The notes under the pieces are model-generated. The model saw only the letters and a list, made by a program, of their open reading frames with translations. It had not been told where the DNA came from and ran no database searches. Shown here in pieces: positions 1-6,505 of a stretch of DNA of 12,662 bases (the stretch's first letter is position 1; each line of letters starts with the position of its first letter). The translations under genes were made by a program, and so were the position numbers. The DNA comes from CAKSST01 sp045535505 (lineage in GTDB: Bacteria; Bacillota; Clostridia; Oscillospirales; Acutalibacteraceae), in contig JAZSLU010000012.1 in NCBI GenBank assembly GCA_045535505.1, positions 1 through 12,662 of the forward strand. Direction: 5' to 3'.

Positions 1-1
1 G

Positions 2-169
2 TTTGAAATTCCCGAATATTACGGTCATGAGCATATTCACAAGTCGTTACGGCAACAAAAAGAAAAATTGTCGCAAAAAGAGGGCGTTTTCACGTTTTCA
101 ATCCCTGACCAACGCGCGAGAAACGCGTTGGAGGAATACTACGAAAAACACCCGATTAATTACGCTTGA
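2..169 (+). CDS. 3' end of an unidentified protein-coding gene (partial)
   Basis: An open frame enters from the left edge and ends at TGA 167-169, giving the last 55 residues of a protein. The tail is charged and rich in Lys, Glu and Gln (for example SLRQQKEKLSQKEGVF and ALEEYYEKHPINYA) and has no membrane segment. I do not recognise the family. The stop codon abuts the stop codon of the convergent DUF362 gene with no spacer (TGA 167-169, then the complement of TAA at 170-172), so the two genes end back to back. It is called coding because the frame is open to the edge and the composition is protein-like. The start and most of the gene are outside the window. Confidence 0.6.
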   Translation, partial: FEIPEYYGHEHIHKSLRQQKEKLSQKEGVFTFSIPDQRARNALEEYYEKHPINYA

Positions 170-1033
170 TTAAATTTCAATAAGTTCGTAATCGGTGCTG
201 CCGATACCTAATTTTTCGGCGGCATCGATGGTCAAAACGCCGTTTCTCGATTCGATTCTCTTGATAAGATGCGCCTTGCCCTCGTCTTCACTTGCATAAA
301 CAAGGTCAACACACGCCTTGTCAATCGCAACCGCGTCGGTAGACGCGAGTATGCCGATGTCGGAAAGGCAGGGGTCTTCCGCAACCGCGCAACAGTCACA
401 GTCGACCGACATATTTTTCATAACGTTGACATAAACGATTTCATTTTTGAAATAGTCAACCACCGATTTCGCGGCATCCGCCATTGATTCAAGGAATGAA
501 TCGTGGTCGGCGGTCCAAATCTTTTCGGGTTCGCCTGCGCCGTGAATATACGCCTTGCCGAACGAAGATGCGATACCGATAGAAAGTTGCTTTATCGCTC
601 CGCCGTAACCGCCCATCGGGTGACCTTTAAAGTGTGAAAGCACAAGCAGAGAATCATATTTTTCGAGGTTCTTGCCGACGTAATTTTTGTTGATTCGTTT
701 GCCGCCTTGAATGTCAAGCACCATATCGGGACCTTCGGCGTCGAGCAAATCAAAATCAAAATGCTTGCGCCAACCGTGCTCGTCAAGAGTTTTTAAATGC
801 TTTTCGGTGGTGTTGCGTGTTCCTTCATAAGCGGTGTTGCATTCAACCGCCGTTCCTTTCACGCGGGTAAAAATCGGTTGCCAAAAGTCGGGACCAAGGA
901 AATTTTGGTTTCCCGTTTCGCCCGAATGGAGTTTAATTGCGATTTTACCGCCGAGTTCCTTTCCGACGAGGTTGTATAATTCAACAACTTTTTGGGGGTC
1001 AAGGCATCTTGTGAAAAACACTTTGGATTTCAT
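170..1033 (-). CDS. DUF362 domain-containing protein
   Basis: The 287-aa product matches the DUF362 family, which includes proteins annotated as uncharacterised Fe-S centre proteins. Family-type signatures are KLHSGETGN (about residues 34-42), ECNTAYEGTRN (64-74), the strongly conserved SHFKGHPMGGYGGAIK (133-148) and a Cys cluster DCDCC (211-215) followed by DIGILAS. The longer relatives carry a C-terminal ferredoxin domain; this one ends without any CxxCxxC motifs, so it is the short form. No signal peptide or membrane span is seen, so it should be cytosolic. The frame extends upstream, but the ATG at 1031-1033 is chosen because it begins the family-like MKSKVFF sequence and lies downstream of a perfect promoter. 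The exact biochemical role of the family is not established. Confidence 0.88.
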   Translation of the reverse strand: MKSKVFFTRCLDPQKVVELYNLVGKELGGKIAIKLHSGETGNQNFLGPDFWQPIFTRVKGTAVECNTAYEGTRNTTEKHLKTLDEHGWRKHFDFDLLDAEGPDMVLDIQGGKRINKNYVGKNLEKYDSLLVLSHFKGHPMGGYGGAIKQLSIGIASSFGKAYIHGAGEPEKIWTADHDSFLESMADAAKSVVDYFKNEIVYVNVMKNMSVDCDCCAVAEDPCLSDIGILASTDAVAIDKACVDLVYASEDEGKAHLIKRIESRNGVLTIDAAEKLGIGSTDYELIEI

Positions 1034-1076
1034 ATAATTTATACTCACTTTCGATAAGAGTGTATTGTTTTCAATA

Positions 1077-1105
1077 ATTATACCGCGTAATGTCAAATCT
1101 GTCAA
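1077..1105 (-). promoter_or_regulatory. Consensus sigma-A promoter of the DUF362 gene
   Basis: On the minus strand TTGACA (1105-1100), a 17-bp spacer and TATAAT (1082-1077) form a perfect housekeeping promoter. Transcription would begin near 1070, about 37 bases before the ATG at 1033. This also excludes the upstream in-frame extension of the gene. Confidence 0.8.
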
Positions 1106-1184
1106 CGAGTTGCTAAAATAAATATGTATTCGACAAAATATCTCATGCGAATAAAAAAATAATGGTTTAATTTCAAAAATGGTA

Positions 1185-1213
1185 TTGACAGCAAGGCGTC
1201 TTTGTGATAGTAT
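1185..1213 (+). promoter_or_regulatory. Promoter of the tRNA-Leu/fMet operon
   Basis: TTGACA (1185-1190), a 17-bp spacer and TAGTAT (1208-1213) lie directly before the tRNA-Leu gene, which begins at 1229. Transcription would start around 1220, leaving a very short 5' leader to be trimmed. Confidence 0.75.
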
Positions 1214-1228
1214 AGATAAGCGGTTCGT

Positions 1229-1317
1229 GCCGGAGTGGCGGAATTGGCAGACGCCCTGGACTTAAAATCCAGTGAGGTTAACCCCTCGTACCGGTTCAAG
1301 CCCGGTTTCCGGCACCA
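1229..1317 (+). tRNA. tRNA-Leu (anticodon TAA)
   Basis: A class II tRNA with a long variable arm. The acceptor strand GCCGGAG (1229-1235) pairs with TTCCGGC (1307-1313); the discriminator is A and CCA is encoded (1315-1317). The anticodon loop CTTAAAA (1261-1267) presents TAA at 1263-1265. The T arm reads CCGG-TTCAAGC-CCGG. It is the first gene of a two-tRNA operon. Confidence 0.95.
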
Positions 1318-1358
1318 AATTTTAAAAAATGATGCGAAAGCATTTAATAAATCAATAT

Positions 1359-1434
<76 letters not shown>

Positions 1435-1439
1435 AACGA

Positions 1440-1480
1440 AAAACCTTGAAAACACTACGTTTTCAAGGTTTTCTCTTTTT
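1440..1480 (+). terminator. Rho-independent terminator of the tRNA operon, probably bidirectional
   Basis: A 14-bp perfect stem (arms 1440-1453 and 1459-1472, AAACCTTGAAAAC with its complement) closes a 5-base loop and is followed by TCTCTTTTT. The reverse strand also ends in a T run, so it may also stop the converging LRR/AAA+ transcript. Confidence 0.85.
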
Positions 1481-1637
1481 GTCCCAAAACTCCAACCCCA
1501 CCCTAAAGACACACTTTTGACCCCAATTTGCCCCCTACGCAAAATATGTGTAATATGATGGATGAAATTTAGACTATCTCTTTTATGCCAACAAATTTTA
1601 GGAAAGTTGATATAATTTTCAACCTCATCATTTTCCA

Positions 1638-2453
1638 TTAGATTTCAATATATTTAATCCCGTTTTCTTTCGCAAACTGAACTACATAAGAGCCTTTCGG
1701 CGCTTTAAAAACTATAGGGAACTCGGTACAGATAGGTAAATCAAATTCGGATTTATTTATTTGCATAACTTTTTCGGACATCGTTATAATGCTATTTTCG
1801 TCCATACCATAAAAGGTTAACGCTTCAATCTTTTCAACGTCGCGGGGTATTATAATATTAGGCATACAGGCAATGAGCTTTTTATTGTATTTTTCGACAA
1901 GGCAATTATTCTCTGCATAGTAATCCGTGTTATCACCCTCAACCTTTATGCTACGAAGATTTTTGCAACCCGAAAAAGCACCAACACCGATAACGGCAAC
2001 GCTCTTTGGAATAATCACCGATTTTAAATTTGAATTCATAAAAGCCATATCGGATATATACCAAAGTTTATTGTGAAAATCTATATTTTCTAAATTGCTG
2101 TCGGCAAATGCAGATGTACCGATATACATAAGATTTTTAGGCAAATCCACATTTTCAATCTCCACTCCGTTGAATGCAAATTGCCCTATAACTGTGTCGG
2201 GATATTGAGTTCCATCCGGAATTATACTGTTTTTGCAACCGAGAATTATGTTTAATACAGTATGTGGCTTCAAAAGACAGTTATTCTCGGCAAAATACAC
2301 CGTATTTCCTTTTTCGACAGTTATACTTTCAATATGATTGTGATGACGAAACATTTCATAACAGCGTCTACTAATCGAATTTGCCTCTTTAGGTATAACA
2401 AGATTGGTATCGCTTCCGAAATCAACGATCATACCATTAACTACTTTTACCAT
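1638..2453 (-). CDS. BspA-type leucine-rich-repeat (LRR_5) protein, no export signal
   Basis: The 271-aa protein shows BspA/LRR_5 repeats of the pattern 'IGxxAFxxxxLxxIxxPxxLxxI', for example NLMYIGTSAFADSNLENI, AFMNSNLKSVIIPKSVAVIG and GAFSGCKNLRSIKV. It also has the ENNCL(V/L) beta-turn segments common in clostridial members. BspA relatives are usually exported surface proteins, but this one starts MVKVVNGMIVDFGSD with no signal peptide, so it is probably cytosolic; LRR_5 folds usually mediate protein binding. The ATG at 2453 is preferred over a TTG two codons upstream because AAGAGG stands 10 bases away. It lies 36 bases after the AAA+/protease gene, so the two form an operon. It is a diverged paralogue of the protein at 8459-9325, with about half the positions identical by eye and a shared ending NGIKYIEI. 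Confidence 0.85.
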   Translation of the reverse strand: MVKVVNGMIVDFGSDTNLVIPKEANSISRRCYEMFRHHNHIESITVEKGNTVYFAENNCLLKPHTVLNIILGCKNSIIPDGTQYPDTVIGQFAFNGVEIENVDLPKNLMYIGTSAFADSNLENIDFHNKLWYISDMAFMNSNLKSVIIPKSVAVIGVGAFSGCKNLRSIKVEGDNTDYYAENNCLVEKYNKKLIACMPNIIIPRDVEKIEALTFYGMDENSIITMSEKVMQINKSEFDLPICTEFPIVFKAPKGSYVVQFAKENGIKYIEI

Positions 2454-2489
2454 AATCAATTTTCCTCTTTTCCGAATCTTTTAACCGAA

Positions 2490-3773
2490 TCACCACAAAA
2501 TAGGTTCTTTTATTGTACATTCGCTTTTAATCCTTTGGATATCGTACATTGTCAAAAGCTTCTTTTCGGCAAGTTCAGAGGCAACGTTATCAAGAAATTC
2601 TCGGTTTTGGGAGAGGATTTCTTTTGTTTTATAATAATATAGGTCCAATAAAACGTGGACAGCGATTTGAAAACGTTGATTTTCGTCTTCGGGGGACTGA
2701 TTGTCAACCAAGAATTCAAAACCCAATTGCAAATCGTCTTTTATCAAGGCTTCTGCATCGTTACACGCTTCGTAGGTGTCGAAATGACCGCCAAACCCCC
2801 GTTGACCGTATTTTTGGTCGATAGCAGCAAGTCCTGCGAGTGCGACTATAATGTTTTTTTGTTTGTGGTGTTTATCATGCGATGCTGCGTTGTCCGAACA
2901 AGCCACTCTTCCGCTATACTTTCCGACGGCAACCAGCACTACACTTTCGGGATTTAGAATTTCCGAAATCACGGCATGGCCTGCTTCGTGATAAACTCTT
3001 TCGGCAGTATTGCTTTTTGCATCATTCAAATCTATGTTTTCTTTGCAGAGGCAGAACGATTCACCAAAACGGTATTTCATACAAACCTCGGTAATATGGC
3101 GAGGCTGTATTTTTTCACAGCTTTCGCTGACTGCGAGAATCGCCGCTTCGTTTATCATCGTTTCTATTTCAGCACAGGACTTATAGCGCATAAGCTTTGC
3201 AATATATTCAGGGTCGATATCACTTGCCATATCCTTATTTTGAAGGAAATGCTTGATTATTCCCAACGAATCATCATATTCAGGCACAATCAAGGATAGA
3301 GTTTTGTCAAATCGTCCTGAACGGACTAATGATTCGGGTAGATTGCGCTTTTGATTGGTTGTGGCAATTACGAAAACATCTTTACCCTTTACATTGTCGA
3401 TACAGGATTGTACCGTAACATATTCCTCGGTGTTGGGGCGTTTTCTGTCTTCGTTGGCAAATTTGTCCATATCATCAAGAAGAATTATCGAAGGTGCATT
3501 TTCAAGGGCTTTTTCAAAGGTTTCCTTTATATAGTTAACAAAATCGCCATTAGGTTTATCCTTTCGGCAGATAAAGGATTTTCGTCCGCTTGCCTCAATA
3601 AGACAGTTTGCCATCAAGGTCTTACCCAACCCCGGTGCGCCGTCAATCAATAATCCTCTCGGTTGGGATATACCCGCTTCTTTGTAATGGGTTGGATTTT
3701 TGAGTACGTCAGCAAGGCGCATCAATTCCTTTTTTTCTTTTTCATAGCCGATAATTTTTTCGAATGCTTTCAT
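2490..3773 (-). CDS. Soluble FtsH-like AAA+ ATPase with zinc metalloprotease domain
   Basis: The 427-aa protein combines an AAA+ module (about residues 1-235) and an M41-like peptidase module (about 255-420). Visible motifs are Walker A GAPGLGKT (45-52), Walker B IILLDD (96-101), sensor-1 ATTN (137-140), the second-region-of-homology arginines in RSGRFD (151-156), the zinc-binding HEAGH (262-266), and an Asp in CNDAE (D339) where FtsH has its third metal ligand. Aromatic residue F78 sits at the pore-loop position (NGDFV). FtsH is usually above 600 residues with two N-terminal membrane spans; here the protein starts directly at the ATPase, so it is a cytosolic relative that should unfold and cut proteins using ATP. 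Substrates are unknown. ATG 3773 has GAGGT 8-9 bases upstream. It is the first gene of the minus-strand operon and is divergent from the 296-aa gene. Confidence 0.88.
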   Translation of the reverse strand: MKAFEKIIGYEKEKKELMRLADVLKNPTHYKEAGISQPRGLLIDGAPGLGKTLMANCLIEASGRKSFICRKDKPNGDFVNYIKETFEKALENAPSIILLDDMDKFANEDRKRPNTEEYVTVQSCIDNVKGKDVFVIATTNQKRNLPESLVRSGRFDKTLSLIVPEYDDSLGIIKHFLQNKDMASDIDPEYIAKLMRYKSCAEIETMINEAAILAVSESCEKIQPRHITEVCMKYRFGESFCLCKENIDLNDAKSNTAERVYHEAGHAVISEILNPESVVLVAVGKYSGRVACSDNAASHDKHHKQKNIIVALAGLAAIDQKYGQRGFGGHFDTYEACNDAEALIKDDLQLGFEFLVDNQSPEDENQRFQIAVHVLLDLYYYKTKEILSQNREFLDNVASELAEKKLLTMYDIQRIKSECTIKEPILW

Positions 3774-3805
3774 TTTTTGTTACCTCGTTTTTTGTTTGTG
3801 TTCTC

Positions 3806-3856
3806 ATAATAACAACGGTGATGTACCAAAATTGACACATAGTGCGGTCGTATAAT
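3806..3856. promoter_or_regulatory. Divergent promoter region with shared 20-bp operator (copy A)
   Basis: The element ATGTACCAAAATTGACACAT occupies 3821-3840, with ATGT/ACAT ends in inverted orientation. On the plus strand TATAAT (3851-3856) follows after 10 bp; on the minus strand TATTAT (3811-3806) follows after 9 bp. Neither side has a good -35 box at 17 bp, and the element covers about -41 to -22 of both promoters. The same arrangement recurs at 4855, 7239 and 8393. It is inferred to be a regulator-binding site serving both the AAA+/protease operon and the 296-aa gene. Confidence 0.55.
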
Positions 3857-3860
3857 ACAC

Positions 3861-3889
3861 TTGCATCGAAAAAACAGATGTGATACAAT
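3861..3889 (+). promoter_or_regulatory. Possible second promoter of the 296-aa gene
   Basis: TTGCAT (3861-3866), a 17-bp spacer and TACAAT (3884-3889) resemble a sigma-A promoter 38 bases before the ATG at 3928. It would be independent of the upstream operator element. It is an alternative or addition to the TATAAT at 3851. Confidence 0.4.
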
Positions 3890-3927
3890 AACAACAATTA
3901 AAGAATTACGTAGAAAAAGGAGTTATT

Positions 3928-4818
3928 ATGTTTGATAAAAGTATTGTAAATGAGCTATTCCGTTCGGAAGATATGAGAAAGCACATAGAAGAACAATTCG
4001 AAAATCTGAATGCCTATGATATTGCATTTTTAATTTATAATGCACCTATTTCCATAAAACGAAAATGGGAATTGTTGAAACCATTAGGAGATTCGTTAGA
4101 GGATTTCTGTGAAGAATTCGGCCTTATGCACCCCGGCTTTGCACTACATTTGTTAAAACTCGAACCACGCGAATATTGCGTTTTAACAAAATGCAAGCTT
4201 AAAAACGGTCGTAGAATCGAGCTTGATTCTGTTACCATTCATAATACCCAAGCCTTAACTGATTATTTAGCGAAGAAGAATTTTGGCGCAAATTATGACC
4301 CAACCACTCATTGGCACACACTTGAAGTTTGGAAGTTGGATAAAAAAGAAAAAGGTCTGAAATCTCCTATTTTTGACTATATTGTCATTGACGGTGAAAT
4401 TTGCTATATAGATTGTTTTTACGGAGGTTATAACGTCCAAATACCTTTCAAATGTGGTGATGTTATCGAAGTTGACAGCAGACCATTTCTTCCTTTGAAG
4501 CATTTTGTTGTAATAAATAAGAATGGTTACTCGCAACCTATTCTTTTGTATATAAATGAATATTCAAAAATAGATACCACACCAAACACTTATAAATTTA
4601 ACAGGAATTTTCTTAAATCTATTCAAATTCCCATTTGGTATGATGCAAAACTATTCAATGAGTCGCTTCCGCAAGACGAAGAAATTTTAACAAGCATAAG
4701 CAAATGGATTAACGGCGATGTCGAAAAATGCGAAATGCTGTTGGAATTTATAGAAGAAAATGCAAATCACGAAGGAATAACCCAAGATTTCGTTACGAAT
4801 TTTCTTAATACGCATTAA
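3928..4818 (+). CDS. Uncharacterised 296-aa protein
   Basis: I do not recognise a characterised family. The product is soluble and acidic, with no signal peptide or membrane span. Its N-terminal part (about residues 14-60, MRKHIEEQFENLNAYDIAFL and following KRKWELL) resembles the start of the 146-aa protein encoded at 4920 (IRELCEKNQHQFDTYQMAVI, then EEKIKAYEEL), so the two seem to share a small helical N-terminal module. The middle (about 85-200) is beta-rich (TKCKLKNGRRIELDSVTI, FDYIVIDGEICYID) and the last 50 residues are helical. The start is firm: AAAAAGGAG lies 5 bases before the ATG. It is followed by its own terminator at 4825-4853 and preceded by operator copy A. Confidence 0.8.
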   Translation: MFDKSIVNELFRSEDMRKHIEEQFENLNAYDIAFLIYNAPISIKRKWELLKPLGDSLEDFCEEFGLMHPGFALHLLKLEPREYCVLTKCKLKNGRRIELDSVTIHNTQALTDYLAKKNFGANYDPTTHWHTLEVWKLDKKEKGLKSPIFDYIVIDGEICYIDCFYGGYNVQIPFKCGDVIEVDSRPFLPLKHFVVINKNGYSQPILLYINEYSKIDTTPNTYKFNRNFLKSIQIPIWYDAKLFNESLPQDEEILTSISKWINGDVEKCEMLLEFIEENANHEGITQDFVTNFLNTH

Positions 4819-4824
4819 ACACAC

Positions 4825-4853
4825 AAAAGCCTATCAAATGATAGGCTTTTTGT
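4825..4853 (+). terminator. Rho-independent terminator after the 296-aa gene
   Basis: AAAAGCCTATCA and TGATAGGCTTTT form a stem with a very short loop, followed by further T residues. It begins 6 bases after the TAA at 4818 and ends just before operator copy B, so the next gene is a separate transcription unit. Confidence 0.8.
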
Positions 4854-4854
4854 T

Positions 4855-4894
4855 ATGTACCAAAAACGCCACATCGGTTTGGTTAAAATATAAT
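4855..4894 (+). promoter_or_regulatory. Operator copy B and promoter of the 146-aa gene
   Basis: The element ATGTACCAAAAACGCCACAT (4855-4874) shares its first 11 bases with copy A. TAAAAT (4884-4889) follows after 9 bp, and an overlapping TATAAT is at 4889-4894. There is no consensus -35 box. The predicted start of transcription near 4896 leaves AGGAGG (4901-4906) almost at the 5' end of the message. Confidence 0.5.
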
Positions 4895-4915
4895 CAACCG
4901 AGGAGGACGAAAGAT

Positions 4916-4963
4916 ATGAATGAGAAAAAAGGAGTTAAGGTTGACAAAAATGAACATATATGA
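4916..4963 (+). CDS. Possible 15-aa leader ORF overlapping the 146-aa gene
   Basis: The ATG at 4916-4918 is the codon best placed after AGGAGG (9-base spacing). It opens a frame encoding MNEKKGVKVDKNEHI and stops at TGA 4961-4963. The main gene is in another frame, with possible starts at 4920 and 4950, so this mini-ORF ends inside it. It could couple translation or reflect a sloppy start region. No regulatory residues (runs of one amino acid) are seen. Confidence 0.3.
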   Translation: MNEKKGVKVDKNEHI

Positions 4964-5360
4964 ATTTATCAACTCGCCCACAATTCGTGAGCTTTGCGAG
5001 AAAAACCAACACCAATTTGATACTTATCAAATGGCGGTTATTGTCGCAAACAGCGGCAAGCCTCTTGAAGAAAAAATAAAAGCGTATGAAGAGCTTGTTG
5101 ATTATTATCCCAATGAAACGTTTGGATTTAATTCTACTTATTTATATCCATTCGGTGCAGTCAGCATAAATATATCATTCAATGAAATCAGCATTCACGA
5201 TTTTCTCTTAAAACGTTTGGCGGAGATGAGAAAAACAAAAGGGTCAACGGAGGATTTGGTTTACAAATACCTTTGCAACCAACGTATATCAGCACCGAGC
5301 TTTATAGAAGAAAAGGATATTGTCCCTCCCTTTTGGTGCAACCCATATCTGCGAGAATGA
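4920..5360 (+). CDS. Uncharacterised 146-aa protein
   Basis: A small soluble protein without known catalytic motifs. Its N-terminal region, MNIYEFINSPTIRELCEKNQ followed by FDTYQMAVIVANSG and EEKIKAYEELVDYYPNE, looks like a helical module that is common in clostridial hypothetical proteins and is also recognisable at the start of the 296-aa protein. The C-terminal half (IHDFLLKRLAEM... LVYKYLCNQR) is also helical. The start is uncertain: ATG 4920 is 13 bases after AGGAGG, while ATG 4950 (giving MNIYEF) fits the family-like beginning better, and ATG 4916 in another frame has the best spacing. The stop at 5358-5360 is 3 bases before an ATG that opens the WYL frame. It is controlled from operator copy B. 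Confidence 0.7.
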   Translation: MRKKELRLTKMNIYEFINSPTIRELCEKNQHQFDTYQMAVIVANSGKPLEEKIKAYEELVDYYPNETFGFNSTYLYPFGAVSINISFNEISIHDFLLKRLAEMRKTKGSTEDLVYKYLCNQRISAPSFIEEKDIVPPFWCNPYLRE

Positions 5361-5363
5361 ATA

Positions 5364-6503
5364 ATGTTGCAAAACGAAAAGAAAAGCGGTATAATAACAA
5401 AAAAGGAATCGACAGCAAAGGAGTTGACGCTTTTGGAACATTTACCGCCCAAAAAACTGATAATGAATATCCTTGATATTCTGCGTATTTATTCGGATGT
5501 GAACCACCCGTTGGCGCAAAAGGATATCATTGATATTTTGGAAAAGGATTATTCTATTATAGCCGACCGAAAATCGGTACAGCGTAATTTAAAATCCCTT
5601 ATGGAATTCGGATATGATATCGAATACACCTCCCAAAAGCGTGTTACTCCAATTAAAAACAAAATAACCGGCGAAACGGTTTTGAAGGAAAACGAAGTAC
5701 AGACCGACTTTTATTTGGTACGTGATTTTGACGATTCCGAGCTTAGGTTGCTTATCGACAGTCTTTTGTTTTCCACACATCTGCCTTACAGCCAATGTAA
5801 GAAGCTTATAGAAAAGCTGGAAGGTTTATCAAGCGTTCATTTTAAATCAAGGGTGAAACATATTGCCACCTTCCCCGAAACAAAGCCCAACAATAAACAG
5901 CTTTTTCACACCATCGATATTCTTGATGAAGCTATCGAGAGGAAGCGTCAAGTTTCATTCGCCTATTTGGAGTACGGCTTGGATAAAAAGCTTCATAAGC
6001 GTTTGCGCCCCGACGGAACCGTTCGGGAATATATAATCAACCCTTATCAAATGGCGGCAAAAGAGGGAAAATATTATCTTATTTGCAATTACGATAAATA
6101 CGAGGATATTTCCAATTACCGTCTTGACCGTATTACCGATATAAAAATCCTCGATACACCCGTAAAGCCGTTTAAAAAGCTGGCTTGGGCAAACGAACGG
6201 AACTTGAATCTTCATCAATATATGAAAGAGCATATCCAAATGTATTCAAGCGAATCGGTTCGGGCAAAGTTCCAAATCCCTCTTGCTATGATAAGCGATA
6301 TTATCGACGTTTTCGGAACAGATGTTATCTTTTCCGATGAAACCGATAAAACCGTTAACGTTTCGGCGTTTGTAAACGAAATTGCAATGCTTCAATATGC
6401 TAAAACCCATTCCCCCGACGTTGTAATCCTATCGCCACAGTATTTGGCAGATAAGCTGAAAGAGGATTTTGAAAAGAGTTTAGAAAAGTATAAGGAGAAT
6501 TGA
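5364..6503 (+). CDS. WYL domain-containing transcriptional regulator
   Basis: The 379-aa frame has an N-terminal winged helix-turn-helix (about residues 30-88: KKLIMNILDILRIYSD...QKDIIDILEKDY...DRKSVQRNLKSLMEFGYDIEY) and a central WYL domain (about 182-265), with REYIINPYQMAAKEGKYYLI and YRLDRI. The WYL signature is Y-Y-L here (227-229). WYL regulators bind DNA and a small ligand or nucleic acid and often control phage-defence genes. The ATG at 5364 has no ribosome site. TTG 5433, 9 bases after AAAGGAG (5417-5423) and downstream of a promoter at 5367-5395, is a better start and would give 356 residues beginning just before PPKKLIMNILDIL. The 241-aa gene follows after 2 bases. It is the likely ligand of the four operator-like elements around it, by proximity only. 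Confidence 0.9.
   Translation: MLQNEKKSGIITKKESTAKELTLLEHLPPKKLIMNILDILRIYSDVNHPLAQKDIIDILEKDYSIIADRKSVQRNLKSLMEFGYDIEYTSQKRVTPIKNKITGETVLKENEVQTDFYLVRDFDDSELRLLIDSLLFSTHLPYSQCKKLIEKLEGLSSVHFKSRVKHIATFPETKPNNKQLFHTIDILDEAIERKRQVSFAYLEYGLDKKLHKRLRPDGTVREYIINPYQMAAKEGKYYLICNYDKYEDISNYRLDRITDIKILDTPVKPFKKLAWANERNLNLHQYMKEHIQMYSSESVRAKFQIPLAMISDIIDVFGTDVIFSDETDKTVNVSAFVNEIAMLQYAKTHSPDVVILSPQYLADKLKEDFEKSLEKYKEN
5367..5395 (+). promoter_or_regulatory. Internal promoter for the WYL regulator gene
   Basis: TTGCAA (5367-5372), a 17-bp spacer and TATAAT (5390-5395) form a near-consensus sigma-A promoter inside the longest WYL frame. A transcript starting near 5402 would carry AAAGGAG (5417) and the TTG at 5433. 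The sequence from 5364, ATGTTGCAAAACG, resembles the left half of the operator element, with spacing to the -10 box 3 bp shorter than in the other copies. Confidence 0.5.
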
Positions 6504-6505
6504 AA

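Noticed and set aside
3832..3856. TTGACA (3832) and TATAAT (3851) as an ordinary promoter
   Set aside because: The spacer is only 13 bp, too short for sigma-A; the TTGACA is part of the operator element.
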